Shown piece by piece: positions 47,041 to 56,456 of a DNA stretch of 64,000 nt (its first letter is position 1; every line of letters begins with the position of its first letter). Position numbers and translations under genes: made by a program. The notes beneath the pieces were generated by a model, which did no database searches, was not told the origin of the DNA, and was given only the letters and a program-made list of their open reading frames with translations. The stretch covers positions 4,356,036 through 4,420,035 of the forward strand of contig CP060501.1 in NCBI GenBank assembly GCA_024760545.1. Direction: 5' to 3'. This DNA comes from Nitrospira sp. (GTDB lineage Bacteria; Nitrospirota; Nitrospiria; Nitrospirales; Nitrospiraceae).

Positions 47041-47915
47041 TTAAAAGCATGACTGGATTTGGCCGGCGACAGGGAGTGTGGTCCGATGGGACGGTCACCG
47101 TAGAAGTGAAATCGGTCAACCATCGTTTCCTCGAAATGTCCATTCGTCTCCCGAAATCGCTGAACCTTTTGGAGGAAGTATTTCGGAAGACCATTCAACA
47201 GCATTGTGCGCGTGGAAGAGTGGATATCACGGTATTGATGCAAGGGGGGCGTGGCAATGCTCGCGCCTTGCAGCTTGACGCTGAATTGGCGAAACAGTAC
47301 CATCACGCTCTTCGCACGCTCCAGCGGACCTTGAAGCTGAAAGGTTCCATCGACATCGGGCTAATAGCGGGGTTTCGAGATATTCTTGCGTTTTCTGATC
47401 AGCCGACCGACGATCCCAAACTCACAAAATTGGTGGAGAAACTCGGACTGAAGGCCGTGCTCGATATGGCAAGCATGCGTAAAAAGGAGGGTGAACTCCT
47501 TGCGCAGGATATTCTGGCCAGGCTCAACCATTTGCGTGAATGCAAGGTATCGGTCTCAACTCGTGCGCCGCATGTGGCGCGGGAAACTTTCGATCGGATG
47601 AAATTGCGAATAGAGAAATTATTAGGAGATATTATCCCGGATCTTCCCCGTCTGAATCAGGAACTGGCCACGTATGCCGACCGGTGCGACATTACAGAAG
47701 AATTGGTCAGACTAGACGCGCATATGGTACAGTTTGACCGTACGACCAGAGGCACGGAGCCCGTCGGCAAGACGCTGGACTTCCTCCTTCAGGAGATGGG
47801 TCGAGAAGTTAATACGATCGGATCGAAAGCCAACGACGCTGCGATTACGGCGGATGTCGTGCGAATGAAGGCCGAGCTTGAGCGTTTGCGTGAGCAAGTA
47901 CAGAACGTCGAATGA
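47037..47915 (+). CDS. YicC-family endoribonuclease
   Basis: 292 residues from ATG 47037. The diagnostic N-terminus MIKSMTGFGR and the C-terminal LDFLLQEMGREVNTIGSKAND are present. YicC-like proteins are RNases linked to control of small-RNA turnover. The order nth-yicC-gmk is tight, with ATGA overlaps at both ends, so the three are translated together. Confidence 0.92.
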   Translation: MIKSMTGFGRRQGVWSDGTVTVEVKSVNHRFLEMSIRLPKSLNLLEEVFRKTIQQHCARGRVDITVLMQGGRGNARALQLDAELAKQYHHALRTLQRTLKLKGSIDIGLIAGFRDILAFSDQPTDDPKLTKLVEKLGLKAVLDMASMRKKEGELLAQDILARLNHLRECKVSVSTRAPHVARETFDRMKLRIEKLLGDIIPDLPRLNQELATYADRCDITEELVRLDAHMVQFDRTTRGTEPVGKTLDFLLQEMGREVNTIGSKANDAAITADVVRMKAELERLREQVQNVE

Positions 47916-48628
47916 GCACGGCGATGACCACCAGTAATCCCCCTCCATCCTTGACCGGGAAGCGGCAAGCTCCCGAGCGCCGGGGAATTCTGTACATCAT
48001 TTCGGCTCCTTCAGGCGCAGGGAAGACGACCTTGTGTAAACAGATCGTGACCTCAGTTTCCGGGGTGTGGCATTCGGTATCGTTTACAACGAGAAAGCCG
48101 CGCCCGGGAGAAGAACACGGGCGCGACTACTTCTTTATCGAAGAAAAAGTGTTTCATGATATGGTTGCGCGAAACGAATTCTTAGAATACGCCCATGTCT
48201 ACAGCCATTGGTATGGAACCCCGCGGAAGCCTCTGATGGAGAGGATGGAGCAGGGTATCGACGTGTTGCTTGAGATCGATGTCCAAGGCGCCCTCCAGAT
48301 CAAGAAGAAGTTCGAGGATGCCGTATATATCTTCATTCTTCCTCCGTCCATGGACACGCTGCGTACTCGACTCCAAAGTCGGGGGTCGGATTCTCCGGAT
48401 GAAATTGCACGCCGATTGCGGAAGGTGAAAGAGGAGGTCTGGTGTTTCCGGGAGTATTATTACATTGTTCGTAACGACGATCTCGCGCAATCTCTTCGCG
48501 AGTTGCAAAGCATTTTTCTGGCGGAACGCTTGAAGACGAAACGCATGGACATGCATTGGCTGGAACAGAGCTTTATTCTGGAGAAAGAGACGAAACTCGA
48601 CGATCGAGAATCATCAACCACTGTCTAG
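47912..48628 (+). CDS. gmk: Guanylate kinase
   Basis: 238 residues. Phosphorylates GMP to GDP. P-loop SAPSGAGKTT, GMP-binding SFTTRKPRPGEEHGRDY and VLLEIDVQGALQI are present. About 24 extra residues precede the P-loop. Second start at 47924 (MTTSNPP) is possible. Followed by rpoZ and coaBC, the common gmk-rpoZ-coaBC order. Confidence 0.95.
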   Translation: MSTAMTTSNPPPSLTGKRQAPERRGILYIISAPSGAGKTTLCKQIVTSVSGVWHSVSFTTRKPRPGEEHGRDYFFIEEKVFHDMVARNEFLEYAHVYSHWYGTPRKPLMERMEQGIDVLLEIDVQGALQIKKKFEDAVYIFILPPSMDTLRTRLQSRGSDSPDEIARRLRKVKEEVWCFREYYYIVRNDDLAQSLRELQSIFLAERLKTKRMDMHWLEQSFILEKETKLDDRESSTTV

Positions 48629-48647
48629 AAGAGGAGCGAGGCGGATT

Positions 48648-49007
48648 ATGATCGACATGCTGAGTTTGTTGCCGCAATACACAACTAATGAATTTGACTC
48701 CCGCCACCGATTGGTGATCGTCGCCTCTCAGCGCGCGAAACACTTGACTCAAGGAGCCAAGCCTGCCGTGTCTTCTCGTTTTACGAAGGAAACAACCATT
48801 GCGCTTGATGAGGTCTTACGGGGGCATGTCAAGTATTTGACCGGCAAGGAGGCCCGCGATGCCATGAAGGAAGCCAAGCGCGGGAAGGAAGGGGAAACCG
48901 AGCGTATCGCGATGATGACCGGTGAGGACGCCCGGGAGATCAAGAAAGAGCTCAGTGTATACGTGGATGATACGGTCCAACCGACGGCGGCTCCGACCGA
49001 GGAGTAG
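48648..49007 (+). CDS. rpoZ: RNA polymerase omega subunit
   Basis: 119 residues, ATG 48648 with GAGCGAGGCG-like SD. Omega features: SRHRLVIVASQRAKHL and TTIALDEVLRGHVKYL. The C-terminal 60 residues are highly charged and longer than in E. coli (91 total). It aids assembly of the beta' subunit. Lies between gmk and coaBC. Confidence 0.9.
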   Translation: MIDMLSLLPQYTTNEFDSRHRLVIVASQRAKHLTQGAKPAVSSRFTKETTIALDEVLRGHVKYLTGKEARDAMKEAKRGKEGETERIAMMTGEDAREIKKELSVYVDDTVQPTAAPTEE

Positions 49008-49010
49008 GCA

Positions 49011-50255
49011 GTGGACGTCGCGCCATCACCGACCAGTCTGAGGGGCAAGCGTCTTGCCTTGGGGATAACGGGAAGCATCGCTGCGTATAAAGCAGTCGGA
49101 TTGCTTCGAGCCTTCACACGCGAAGGTGCGACGGTATCGGTCGTCATGACGCAAGCCGCCACGAAATTTGTAACTCCCCTTACGTTTGAGGTTCTTTCAG
49201 GCAAACGGGTCACGACAGATCTCTTTGAGGCTCATGAAGAGATGGCCCACCTCGCGGTTCCGGAGCATGCCCATGCGATTGTTGTGGCGCCGGCGACGGC
49301 GAACTTTCTGGCAAAGGCCGCTCTTGGACTGGCAGATGATGTACTGACCACCATGCTGTTGAGTGCTCGATGTCCGGTCATCATCGCTCCAGCGATGGAC
49401 GGCGACATGTGGACACATCCCACGGTCGTTCAACATGTGCACACGCTCCGATCTCGCGGTGTCGTCGTACTTGATCCTGAGGTAGGATCGCTTGCCTCCG
49501 GACAGGTTGCCCAAGGGAGGCTTTCCTCAGAGTCCAGCATCTTGGATGCAGTCCACACGGCGCTTATCCCTCAACAGGATTGGCGGGGTCAGCGAGTCTT
49601 GGTATCTGCCGGTCCAACTCAAGAACCGATCGACCCGGTGCGTTTTATTTCCAACCGTTCGTCGGGCAAAATGGGGTACGCAATTGCGGAAGCCGCGCGG
49701 GATCGGGGGGCTGAGGTCGTGTTGGTCACGGGGCCTTCGTTTCTGACTCCTCCGTCGGGAGTCACCACGGTTCGAGTAGGCACCGCCGGCGAAATGACCG
49801 ATGCGTTGTGTCGGCATTTCTCTTCCTCCACGGTCTTGATCATGGCGGCGGCGGTCGCGGACTTTCGGCCCAAAACGCTTGCCGCAGAAAAACTTAAAAA
49901 GCAGGGGAAATCCGAGATCGTGCTGGAGCTTGAATCGACTCCGGACATTCTCACGATGTTATCCGCGCGACGGACATCGCAAATCGTGGTTGGATTCGCG
50001 GCGGAAACGGAGCACGTTGTGGCTCATGCCAAGGACAAGATGAGAGGAAAGGGACTCGACCTCATCGTGGCCAACGATGTGACGCAAGCGGGAGCTGGCT
50101 TCGGGAGTGATGACAACGCGGCGGTGATTCTCTCGGCTACGGGCGAAGAACGGGCGTTGCCCCTCATGTCCAAGCGTCGCCTGGCGGACGAGATACTGAC
50201 TGCCGTGCACGACATGTGCGTCATGTCGCCTCGTCGCGCATCCTTAGTGGAGTAA
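49011..50255 (+). CDS. coaBC: Phosphopantothenoylcysteine decarboxylase/synthetase, variant active site
   Basis: 414 residues from a GTG start 3 bases after the rpoZ stop. The N-terminal CoaC flavodoxin-like domain has GITGSIAAYKAV, catalytic His80 and VAPATANFLAK; the C-terminal CoaB domain begins at VLVSAGPTQEPIDPVRFISNRSSGKMG and contains AAAVADFRP. In the CoaC part the usual PxMN motif reads APAMDGDMW (Asp130 for the usual Asn), and the flexible flap reads LASGQVAQGRL (Ser163 for the usual Cys). Both were catalytic in E. coli, so this is a variant active site. Confidence 0.93.
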   Translation: MDVAPSPTSLRGKRLALGITGSIAAYKAVGLLRAFTREGATVSVVMTQAATKFVTPLTFEVLSGKRVTTDLFEAHEEMAHLAVPEHAHAIVVAPATANFLAKAALGLADDVLTTMLLSARCPVIIAPAMDGDMWTHPTVVQHVHTLRSRGVVVLDPEVGSLASGQVAQGRLSSESSILDAVHTALIPQQDWRGQRVLVSAGPTQEPIDPVRFISNRSSGKMGYAIAEAARDRGAEVVLVTGPSFLTPPSGVTTVRVGTAGEMTDALCRHFSSSTVLIMAAAVADFRPKTLAAEKLKKQGKSEIVLELESTPDILTMLSARRTSQIVVGFAAETEHVVAHAKDKMRGKGLDLIVANDVTQAGAGFGSDDNAAVILSATGEERALPLMSKRRLADEILTAVHDMCVMSPRRASLVE

Positions 50256-50262
50256 ACGATCT

Positions 50263-51015
50263 ATGGCCCCGGGTTCCAAGAAGACAGGTAACGCCGCCGA
50301 GATCGATCGACTGGCCTTAGCCTTTGCCAAAGAGCCAGGGTCTAAAGTCTTCATCCCTCTGGCGGAGGAGTACGGCAAAGCCGGCATGTGGGAAGAGGCA
50401 GTGGCCGTCCTTGAAGACGGGCTGAAAACCTACCCAGGGTTCATTACGGCCATGGTGGCGTTAGGCCGGGCCTACGAGCAGATGAACCAGCCGATCAAGG
50501 CGAAAGCTATCCTTGAAGAAGCCATAAAAGTCAGTCCCGATAATCTTCGTGCGCATCGAACATTGGCCAAGCTGTATGTAGCTCAAGGGGCCAAGGAGGC
50601 AGCCATTCGGTCCTGCAACGTCATTCTCGCCGTTAACCCACAGGACCAAGAGGCGTTATCCCTTCGTGCCGGTCTCGACGCATCAGCAGTTGATGGTGCA
50701 AGTGAAGCGCAAGGACAGTCGCCCGAGAAATCGGCCGACACGGCAAGTCTTGAATCAGACCCTATTCGCGGAGAACCTGTGACATCCACCTTAAGTGATG
50801 CCACGTTGCCCCTCAACAACGAAGCCGACACGTCGTCCGGCCCGGGGACCTGTCCGGAAGCCGGTCCTGTCTCCGCGACCGCCGTTACGACACCAAGTGC
50901 ACAAGTGACCGGAAATCCGACCGTCACACAACTTGAGCAGTGGCTCACCTCAATCCAGGCACGTCGGCGAGACTCTCCAGCGCTTTCTCGCTCAAGCCCA
51001 AAAACTTCCTCGTGA
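50263..51015 (+). CDS. Tetratricopeptide-repeat protein
   Basis: 250 residues. Two to three TPR units lie at about 30-140 (FIPLAEEYGKAGMWEEAVAV, AMVALGRAYEQMNQP, AHRTLAKLYVAQGAKEAAI). The next 80 residues are a low-complexity, Ser/Thr/acidic stretch, and a short conserved-looking helix (VTQLEQWLTSIQARR) ends the chain. No signal peptide is seen, so it is probably cytoplasmic and acts through protein contacts. It lies between coaBC and aroQ. Confidence 0.75.
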   Translation: MAPGSKKTGNAAEIDRLALAFAKEPGSKVFIPLAEEYGKAGMWEEAVAVLEDGLKTYPGFITAMVALGRAYEQMNQPIKAKAILEEAIKVSPDNLRAHRTLAKLYVAQGAKEAAIRSCNVILAVNPQDQEALSLRAGLDASAVDGASEAQGQSPEKSADTASLESDPIRGEPVTSTLSDATLPLNNEADTSSGPGTCPEAGPVSATAVTTPSAQVTGNPTVTQLEQWLTSIQARRRDSPALSRSSPKTSS

Positions 51016-51115
51016 CTTCAACGGTTTGACCCCCTGAAACGGGACTGCTAGAATGCCACCCTTGGTGTGCGGGTGGTGTGAATCGGGTGTAGGTATAGGA
51101 GGTGTCATACGCGAT

Positions 51116-51577
51116 ATGCCGCGCATCTTGGTTCTGCATGGTCCCAATCTGAACCTATTGGGTGATCGGGAAGAATCCATTTATGGGACTGCAACGCTGG
51201 CAGAGATCGATGCGTCTCTCATGAAATTGGGAGGAGAGCTCGGAGCAGAGCTGGTGATTCGGCAGTCGAATCTCGAAGGTGAATTGGTGACGTGGATTCA
51301 AGAAGCGCGACGCGGCTATCATGGTGTCATCATCAATCCGGCGGCCTATACCCATACCAGCATCGCGATACGCGATGCTCTGGCCGCCGTTGATCTGCCC
51401 ACCGTCGAAGTCCATTTGTCGAACATTTATCGGCGTGAAGAGTTCCGGCGACATTCCTATGTATCCGGAGTTGCTTTGGCGCAGGTGTCGGGGTTCGGTC
51501 CTGCCGGCTATCTCCTGGCTCTGCGCGGATTATGTGAACACATATCTGTATCCAGGGCCAAAAGTTCTTCAGGATGA
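51116..51577 (+). CDS. aroQ: 3-dehydroquinate dehydratase, type II
   Basis: 153 residues from ATG 51116; AGGAGGT lies 12 bases upstream, and the frame opens earlier at 51053 with no SD. Third step of the shikimate pathway. Motifs: [16 protein letters not shown] with the catalytic-loop Arg/Tyr region (SIYG), [21 protein letters not shown] with the catalytic His-containing strand, and [17 protein letters not shown]. Complete. Precedes efp by 85 bases. Confidence 0.94.
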   Translation: MPRILVLHGPNLNLLGDREESIYGTATLAEIDASLMKLGGELGAELVIRQSNLEGELVTWIQEARRGYHGVIINPAAYTHTSIAIRDALAAVDLPTVEVHLSNIYRREEFRRHSYVSGVALAQVSGFGPAGYLLALRGLCEHISVSRAKSSSG

Positions 51578-51662
51578 GGCCCCTCTGCCGGCAGACGTAC
51601 TGCAAGGCGGAGAGTGAGGGTGACTTCGGGCCGTTCAGGCTCATTGTCGAAGGGAGTGACGA

Positions 51663-52223
51663 GTGATTTCCACGGTTGATTTTCGTAGCGGTGTACGGTT
51701 GATGGTTGAAGGCGAACCTTTCTATATCGTTGAATTTCAGCATGTAAAGCCCGGCAAGGGCGGCGCGTTCGTGCGCACCAAATTGAAGAGCTATCTTTCC
51801 GGAAATGTTTTGGACCGTACGTTTCGATCAGGCGAACGGTTTGAAGAGCCTGATTTGGAGGAACGCGACATGCAGTTCCTCTACGCCACCGGAGATTCCT
51901 ATACGCTCATGGATACGGAGACTTATGAGCAACTGACGTTTGAGAGAAGTCAGTTAGGAGAGAATGCCGATCTCTTGAAAGAAAACATGGTCGCCAAGAT
52001 CCTCATCTATCAGCATCGGCCGATTGCGGTTGAGTTGCCGAACTTTATCGAGCTCAAGGTGGTCGATGCGGATCCTGGTGTGCGGGGGGATACTGCATCG
52101 GGGGGGACCAAGCCGGCGGTCGTCGAAACAGGAGCGACGATCAAAGTGCCGCTGTACTTGGAGGTCGGTACCGTCATCCGGATCGATACTCGCACTCGGT
52201 CCTATGTGGAGCGTGTTCGGTGA
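51663..52223 (+). CDS. efp: Elongation factor P
   Basis: 186 residues from a GTG start. Three beta-barrel domains; the tip loop [15 protein letters not shown] carries Lys32, the site modified (usually by lysylation via EpmAB) in E. coli. The modification genes are not in the window. EF-P relieves ribosome stalling at polyproline. The stop overlaps accB (GTGA). Confidence 0.95.
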   Translation: MISTVDFRSGVRLMVEGEPFYIVEFQHVKPGKGGAFVRTKLKSYLSGNVLDRTFRSGERFEEPDLEERDMQFLYATGDSYTLMDTETYEQLTFERSQLGENADLLKENMVAKILIYQHRPIAVELPNFIELKVVDADPGVRGDTASGGTKPAVVETGATIKVPLYLEVGTVIRIDTRTRSYVERVR

Positions 52224-52774
52224 GTCGTCGTCGATCGAAGGCAAAGACTCGTCGGATTGTGTTGCCAGATACCGTGAACGAGCCGATCTCCGAGGCATCG
52301 CTCACAGGCGGTTCTGCGAAGCAAATCCAAGAACTCATCGATCTGCTTCGTCGTAATAATTTGACCGAGCTCGAGTTTGAGCGTCAGGGATTCCGGATTC
52401 GGGTTCGCCACGAATTAGCCACGAAGCCTTTCACGACCGCCGTGCAGGAGTCGGTTCCAGCTCCTTCTCAACAGCCGGCGCATCATGCCATAGCCATGAC
52501 ACCGGTCGTGGAAGGAGCCACGGGATTTGTGACCGTGACGTCACCCATCGTCGGCACGTTTTACCGGTCTCCCTCGCCTGATGCCGATCCTTATGTGGAA
52601 GAGGGAGATTCCGTGAAGAAGGGACAAGTGCTGTGCATCGTTGAAGCGATGAAGCTCATGAATGAGATTGAGTCCGAGGTGGACGGTCGTATCGTCAAGA
52701 TATTGGTGGAAAGCACCAAGTCAGTGGAATATGGTCAGGCTCTATTTCTCATCGATCCCAAAACTGCTTCATAG
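52220..52774 (+). CDS. accB: Biotin carboxyl carrier protein of acetyl-CoA carboxylase
   Basis: 184 residues from a GTG start. The biotinyl domain covers about residues 105-182, with the biotin acceptor Lys145 in [12 protein letters not shown] flexible Pro/Ala linker precedes it. The N-terminal 30 residues are basic. The GTG overlaps the efp stop, so the two are coupled. Biotin supply may link it to bioD in this window. Confidence 0.95.
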   Translation: MSRRRSKAKTRRIVLPDTVNEPISEASLTGGSAKQIQELIDLLRRNNLTELEFERQGFRIRVRHELATKPFTTAVQESVPAPSQQPAHHAIAMTPVVEGATGFVTVTSPIVGTFYRSPSPDADPYVEEGDSVKKGQVLCIVEAMKLMNEIESEVDGRIVKILVESTKSVEYGQALFLIDPKTAS

Positions 52775-52817
52775 GTCGTTCTGACGGCAGTCCTCTCCAT
52801 CGTACCGGAGCCGAGAC

Positions 52818-54155
52818 GTGTTTAAGAAAGTTCTGATCGCCAATCGCGGAGAGATCGCGCTGCGAGTGATCCGAGCCTGTAAGGAACTCGGAATCAAGAC
52901 CGTGGCCATTCACTCCGAGGCCGACGCGCTTGCTCTGCACGTTCGAGTGGCCGACGAAAAGGTGTGTGTCGGGCCGGCCGAATCCGCATTGAGTTACCGT
53001 AACATTCCGAATGTTCTGAGTGCCGCAGAGATCACAGGAGTCGATGCAATCCATCCCGGGTACGGATTTCTGTCCGAGAACGCCCATTTCGCTGAAGTCT
53101 GTGAGTCCATCGGCATCAAATTCATCGGACCGAGCTCTGAAAATATCGCCATGATGGGGGATAAAGCGAAGGCGCGCGAGATTGTCGCAAAGCGTGGACT
53201 TCCGGTCACACCCGGGAGCCCAGGAGAATTGCGGAGCGAGGAGGATGCCTTGCTGGCCGCACAGAAGATCGGTTTCCCCGTCATCATCAAAGCATCAGCC
53301 GGAGGGGGAGGGCGAGGCATGCGGGTCGTCAATAAGGCGGAAGACTTGGGCCGGGCCTTTCAAGCCGCTCAAGCTGAAGCCAAATCGACCTTCGGCAACG
53401 ACGGGGTGTACCTTGAACGCTATTTCCTGGAACCTCGCCATATCGAAGTGCAGATCTTGGCCGATAACCAGGGCCGAGTGATTCATCTCGGGGAGCGGGA
53501 TTGCTCGATTCAACGGCGGCATCAAAAACTGGTCGAGGAAACGCCGTCTCCCGTCGTCGATGACAAACTGCGTCGGGAAATTGGTCGGGTCGCTGTGGAA
53601 GCCGTGAAGGCAGCGCATTATCGAAACGTCGGAACCGTCGAATTTCTGCTCGACAAGGATCGGAATTTCTATTTCATGGAAGTCAATACCCGTATCCAGG
53701 TCGAGCATCCCATTACCGAAATGGTGACCGGTATCGATTTGATCAAGGAGCAGATCCGTCTTGCCGCCGGTCATGCGCTTTCGATCCGGCAACAGGACGT
53801 CGTGCTCACCGGCCATAGTATGGAGTGCCGTATTAACGCCGAAGATCCAGAGAAGTTTACTCCTTCTCCGGGGGTCATCACCAAGTACAGCCCACCGGGG
53901 GGGTTCGGAGTGCGGGTCGATTCCGCGATGGAGACCGGTTCGATCGTCGTTCCGTACTACGACTCGCTGATTGCAAAGCTGATCACCCATGGCCGTGATC
54001 GACAGGAGTGCATGGCTCGCATGAGACGAGCACTGAGTGAGTGCGTCATTGAAGGCATCAAAACGACGCTCCCGCTTCACCGTCGGATTCTCGATGATCC
54101 CGACTTTCAGAAGGGCCATGTGTCGACGACATTCTTAGAACGATTCTTGGGATAA
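52818..54155 (+). CDS. accC: Acetyl-CoA carboxylase, biotin carboxylase subunit
   Basis: 445 residues from a GTG start. Carboxylates biotin on AccB with ATP and bicarbonate. N-terminus [22 protein letters not shown]-grasp loop [28 protein letters not shown]; and [18 protein letters not shown], which holds the metal and bicarbonate Arg. Complete. It ends the plus-strand housekeeping run. Confidence 0.96.
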   Translation: MFKKVLIANRGEIALRVIRACKELGIKTVAIHSEADALALHVRVADEKVCVGPAESALSYRNIPNVLSAAEITGVDAIHPGYGFLSENAHFAEVCESIGIKFIGPSSENIAMMGDKAKAREIVAKRGLPVTPGSPGELRSEEDALLAAQKIGFPVIIKASAGGGGRGMRVVNKAEDLGRAFQAAQAEAKSTFGNDGVYLERYFLEPRHIEVQILADNQGRVIHLGERDCSIQRRHQKLVEETPSPVVDDKLRREIGRVAVEAVKAAHYRNVGTVEFLLDKDRNFYFMEVNTRIQVEHPITEMVTGIDLIKEQIRLAAGHALSIRQQDVVLTGHSMECRINAEDPEKFTPSPGVITKYSPPGGFGVRVDSAMETGSIVVPYYDSLIAKLITHGRDRQECMARMRRALSECVIEGIKTTLPLHRRILDDPDFQKGHVSTTFLERFLG

Positions 54156-54163
54156 GAATCCCA
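54148..54163. repeat. Inverted repeat over the accC stop codon
   Basis: TGGGAT / ATCCCA, a perfect 6-bp repeat with a 4-base loop spanning the accC stop. It could be a weak terminator, but no U run follows. Confidence 0.3.
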
Positions 54164-54224
54164 TAGGCTCTCTCCGCTAAATACCCGTCTTTACAGCGTT
54201 TCCTCGACCAAGGCTTCTCATTTC

Positions 54225-54253
54225 TTGGTATGCGACCGCCCACGTGTTAAGCT
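54225..54253 (+). promoter_or_regulatory. Possible promoter for the macA-like gene
   Basis: -35 TTGGTA (54225-54230), a 17-base spacer and TAAGCT (54248-54253) after TGT, about 110 bases before the ATG at 54363. Confidence 0.4.
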
Positions 54254-54362
54254 AAGCGAGCTGTTCCGCAAGGACGGTACATCGCTTATCCCCAATGGAG
54301 ATGATTATCAGCGGTCTTCTTGATAGGATAAACGCGCGTTTCAAGGTTGGAGTTCCTCATTC

Positions 54363-55628
54363 ATGCGCCGAATTGGATTGATTGTCAGCGTGTTAGCCAT
54401 CGGGTTGGCCATAGGTGGCTACGTGTTTTTCAACGGGGAGCGCAAAGCGCCCGTCCGGTACCGCACGGCTGCGGTCGAGCGTGGACAGGTCGTTTCTGTG
54501 GTCAGCGCAACAGGGACGATCAATCCGGTTGTGTTGGTCCAGGTCGGCACGCAGGTGTCGGGGATGATCAAGAGCCTCCACGCGGATTTCAATTCGAGCG
54601 TCAAGGCTGGAGATACCGTAGCGACTATCGATCCCGAACCGTTCAAGGCTCGTCGAGAACAGGCCTTCAGCAATCTGGAGATGGCGCGTTCGAACGGAGC
54701 ACACTCCAAGGCCGACCTGGCTCAGCGCAAACGCGAATTAGACCGAGCCCAATCATTATTGCCCCAGCAGTTTGTTTCGCAAAACGAAGTCGATGTCGCG
54801 CTCACAAATTTCCAAAGCGCGGAAGCGCAGGTGCGGGTTGCCGAGGCGCAGGTCAAGCAGGCAGAGGCGGCATTGAATGCGACTGAGTTGGAATTGAAAT
54901 ATACCGTCATTCGATCGCCCGTCGACGGCATTGTTGTTGCGCGCAACATCGAAGTCGGACAGACGGTTGCATCCAGCTTCTCCACGCCGAATCTGTTTCT
55001 GATTGCCCTTGATCTCACCAAAATGCAGGTCGATACCAATGTGAGTGAATCGGATATCGGCGGAATGACAGAGGGCAAGGAAGTCATTTTTACAGTGGAT
55101 GCCTATCCTGGCATGTCATTTTTCGGCACCATCAGGCAGGTGCGGCTCGCACCCATCAATGTGCAGAATGTCGTGACCTACAACGTGGTGGTCGGAGTGG
55201 ATAACAGGGAGCTACGGCTAAAACCAGGCATGACCGCCAACGTATCGATCATCGTGGCCCAGAAGGACCAAGTACTCAAGGTTCCCAACGCAGCCCTCCG
55301 GTTCATGCCTCCAAAGGGTGAGGGAAGCCGTCAGGGATCCGACGGGAGAACGGCCAAAGGGGACGGAGGAAGTCCGGTCAAGTTCGACGTTCGAACGATG
55401 GCGGCGAGAACTATCTGGAAGCCGGGAGAGAACGGGGATCTGGCTGCTCTCTCGGTGGAGACCGGTATCTCGGACGGTGTGGCAACAGAGATCCTTTCCG
55501 GTGGCCTGGTGGAAGGAGATATGGTCGTGGTCGGCATCGAACAGCCGTTCGGCGAAAAAAGGGGTAGCGAATTGCCGCCGGGGTTTGGGAACCAGCCGCA
55601 GCGTCCTCGTCCACGCGGGGGCACCTGA
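54363..55628 (+). CDS. macA: MacA-like membrane-fusion protein
   Basis: 421 residues. One N-terminal membrane anchor (LIVSVLAIGLAIGGYVFF) is followed by a HlyD/MacA-type biotinyl-lipoyl hairpin: TGTINPVVLVQVGTQVSG, a long coiled coil with repeated AEAQV segments, VIRSPVDGIVVARNIEVGQTVASS, and a beta barrel. It bridges the inner-membrane transporter and an outer-membrane channel. The C-terminal 90 residues are an unusual Gly/Lys-rich loop and tail. An ABC ATPase and permease follow. Confidence 0.88.
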   Translation: MRRIGLIVSVLAIGLAIGGYVFFNGERKAPVRYRTAAVERGQVVSVVSATGTINPVVLVQVGTQVSGMIKSLHADFNSSVKAGDTVATIDPEPFKARREQAFSNLEMARSNGAHSKADLAQRKRELDRAQSLLPQQFVSQNEVDVALTNFQSAEAQVRVAEAQVKQAEAALNATELELKYTVIRSPVDGIVVARNIEVGQTVASSFSTPNLFLIALDLTKMQVDTNVSESDIGGMTEGKEVIFTVDAYPGMSFFGTIRQVRLAPINVQNVVTYNVVVGVDNRELRLKPGMTANVSIIVAQKDQVLKVPNAALRFMPPKGEGSRQGSDGRTAKGDGGSPVKFDVRTMAARTIWKPGENGDLAALSVETGISDGVATEILSGGLVEGDMVVVGIEQPFGEKRGSELPPGFGNQPQRPRPRGGT

Positions 55629-55745
55629 TTTGTCTAAGGGGTGTTTCTTCAGATGTCGTCGTCCGGTGAAGAGCAATAGCTTTGACACCGAGAGGTCAGT
55701 CCCCATCCCAGCCGTCCCCAAGTTCCTGAGCCATGGTGTTCGTTC

Positions 55746-56456
55746 GTGACTCCCTTGATTGTGTGCGAAGACATTTGGAAGGTCTATCGCCTCGGTGATG
55801 TCGAGGTGCAGGCGTTGCGTGCGTTGAATCTCACGATTCAGCAGGGCGAGTTTGTCGCGATCATGGGTTCAAGTGGATCGGGGAAGTCGACACTGATGAA
55901 CATCCTCGGCTGTCTGGATCAACCTACGAAGGGACAATACCGGTTAAGCGGCCAGGAAGTCGGACATTTGAGACCCGATCAGTTGGCGGAGATTCGGAAT
56001 CGACAGATCGGTTTTGTCTTTCAGAGTTTCAACCTCATTCCCCGTACCAGTGCGTTGGAAAATGCTCAGTTGCCGCTGTTCTACCGAGGACTTTCACTGA
56101 AGGAGCAGCGTGCGTTGGCATCTGCCGCGCTTCAACGCGTCGGATTAAGCGGGCGCGAACATCATGCTCCCACGCAACTTTCAGGAGGCCAGCAACAACG
56201 GGTGGCGATCGCTCGGGCGCTGGTGACCGCCCCCTCGTTGTTGTTGGCCGACGAGCCGACCGGAAACCTGGATACGCAGTCCAGCCGAGAAATCATGGGG
56301 ATTCTCGGAGGGTTGAATCGGGAGGGTATTACGGTAATCTTGGTGACGCACGAGGTCGACGTTGCCGCCTACGCTTCGCGCGAAATTGTGATCAAGGATG
56401 GGCAAATCTTGAGCGATCGAGTGACCGAGGGCCGATCACACGTCGTGGAGGCGTAA
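55746..56456 (+). CDS. MacB-type ABC transporter ATP-binding subunit
   Basis: 236 residues from a GTG start. ABC motifs: Walker [11 protein letters not shown]-loop, signature LSGGQQQR, Walker [12 protein letters not shown]-loop VTHE. The class is MacB/LolD. In E. coli the ATPase and permease are fused in MacB; here they are separate genes. The permease gene starts directly after its stop codon. Confidence 0.92.
   Translation: MTPLIVCEDIWKVYRLGDVEVQALRALNLTIQQGEFVAIMGSSGSGKSTLMNILGCLDQPTKGQYRLSGQEVGHLRPDQLAEIRNRQIGFVFQSFNLIPRTSALENAQLPLFYRGLSLKEQRALASAALQRVGLSGREHHAPTQLSGGQQQRVAIARALVTAPSLLLADEPTGNLDTQSSREIMGILGGLNREGITVILVTHEVDVAAYASREIVIKDGQILSDRVTEGRSHVVEA

Noticed and set aside
53295-54119. 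274-codon minus-strand frame across accC
   Set aside because: Mirror of the biotin carboxylase reading frame, no independent features.
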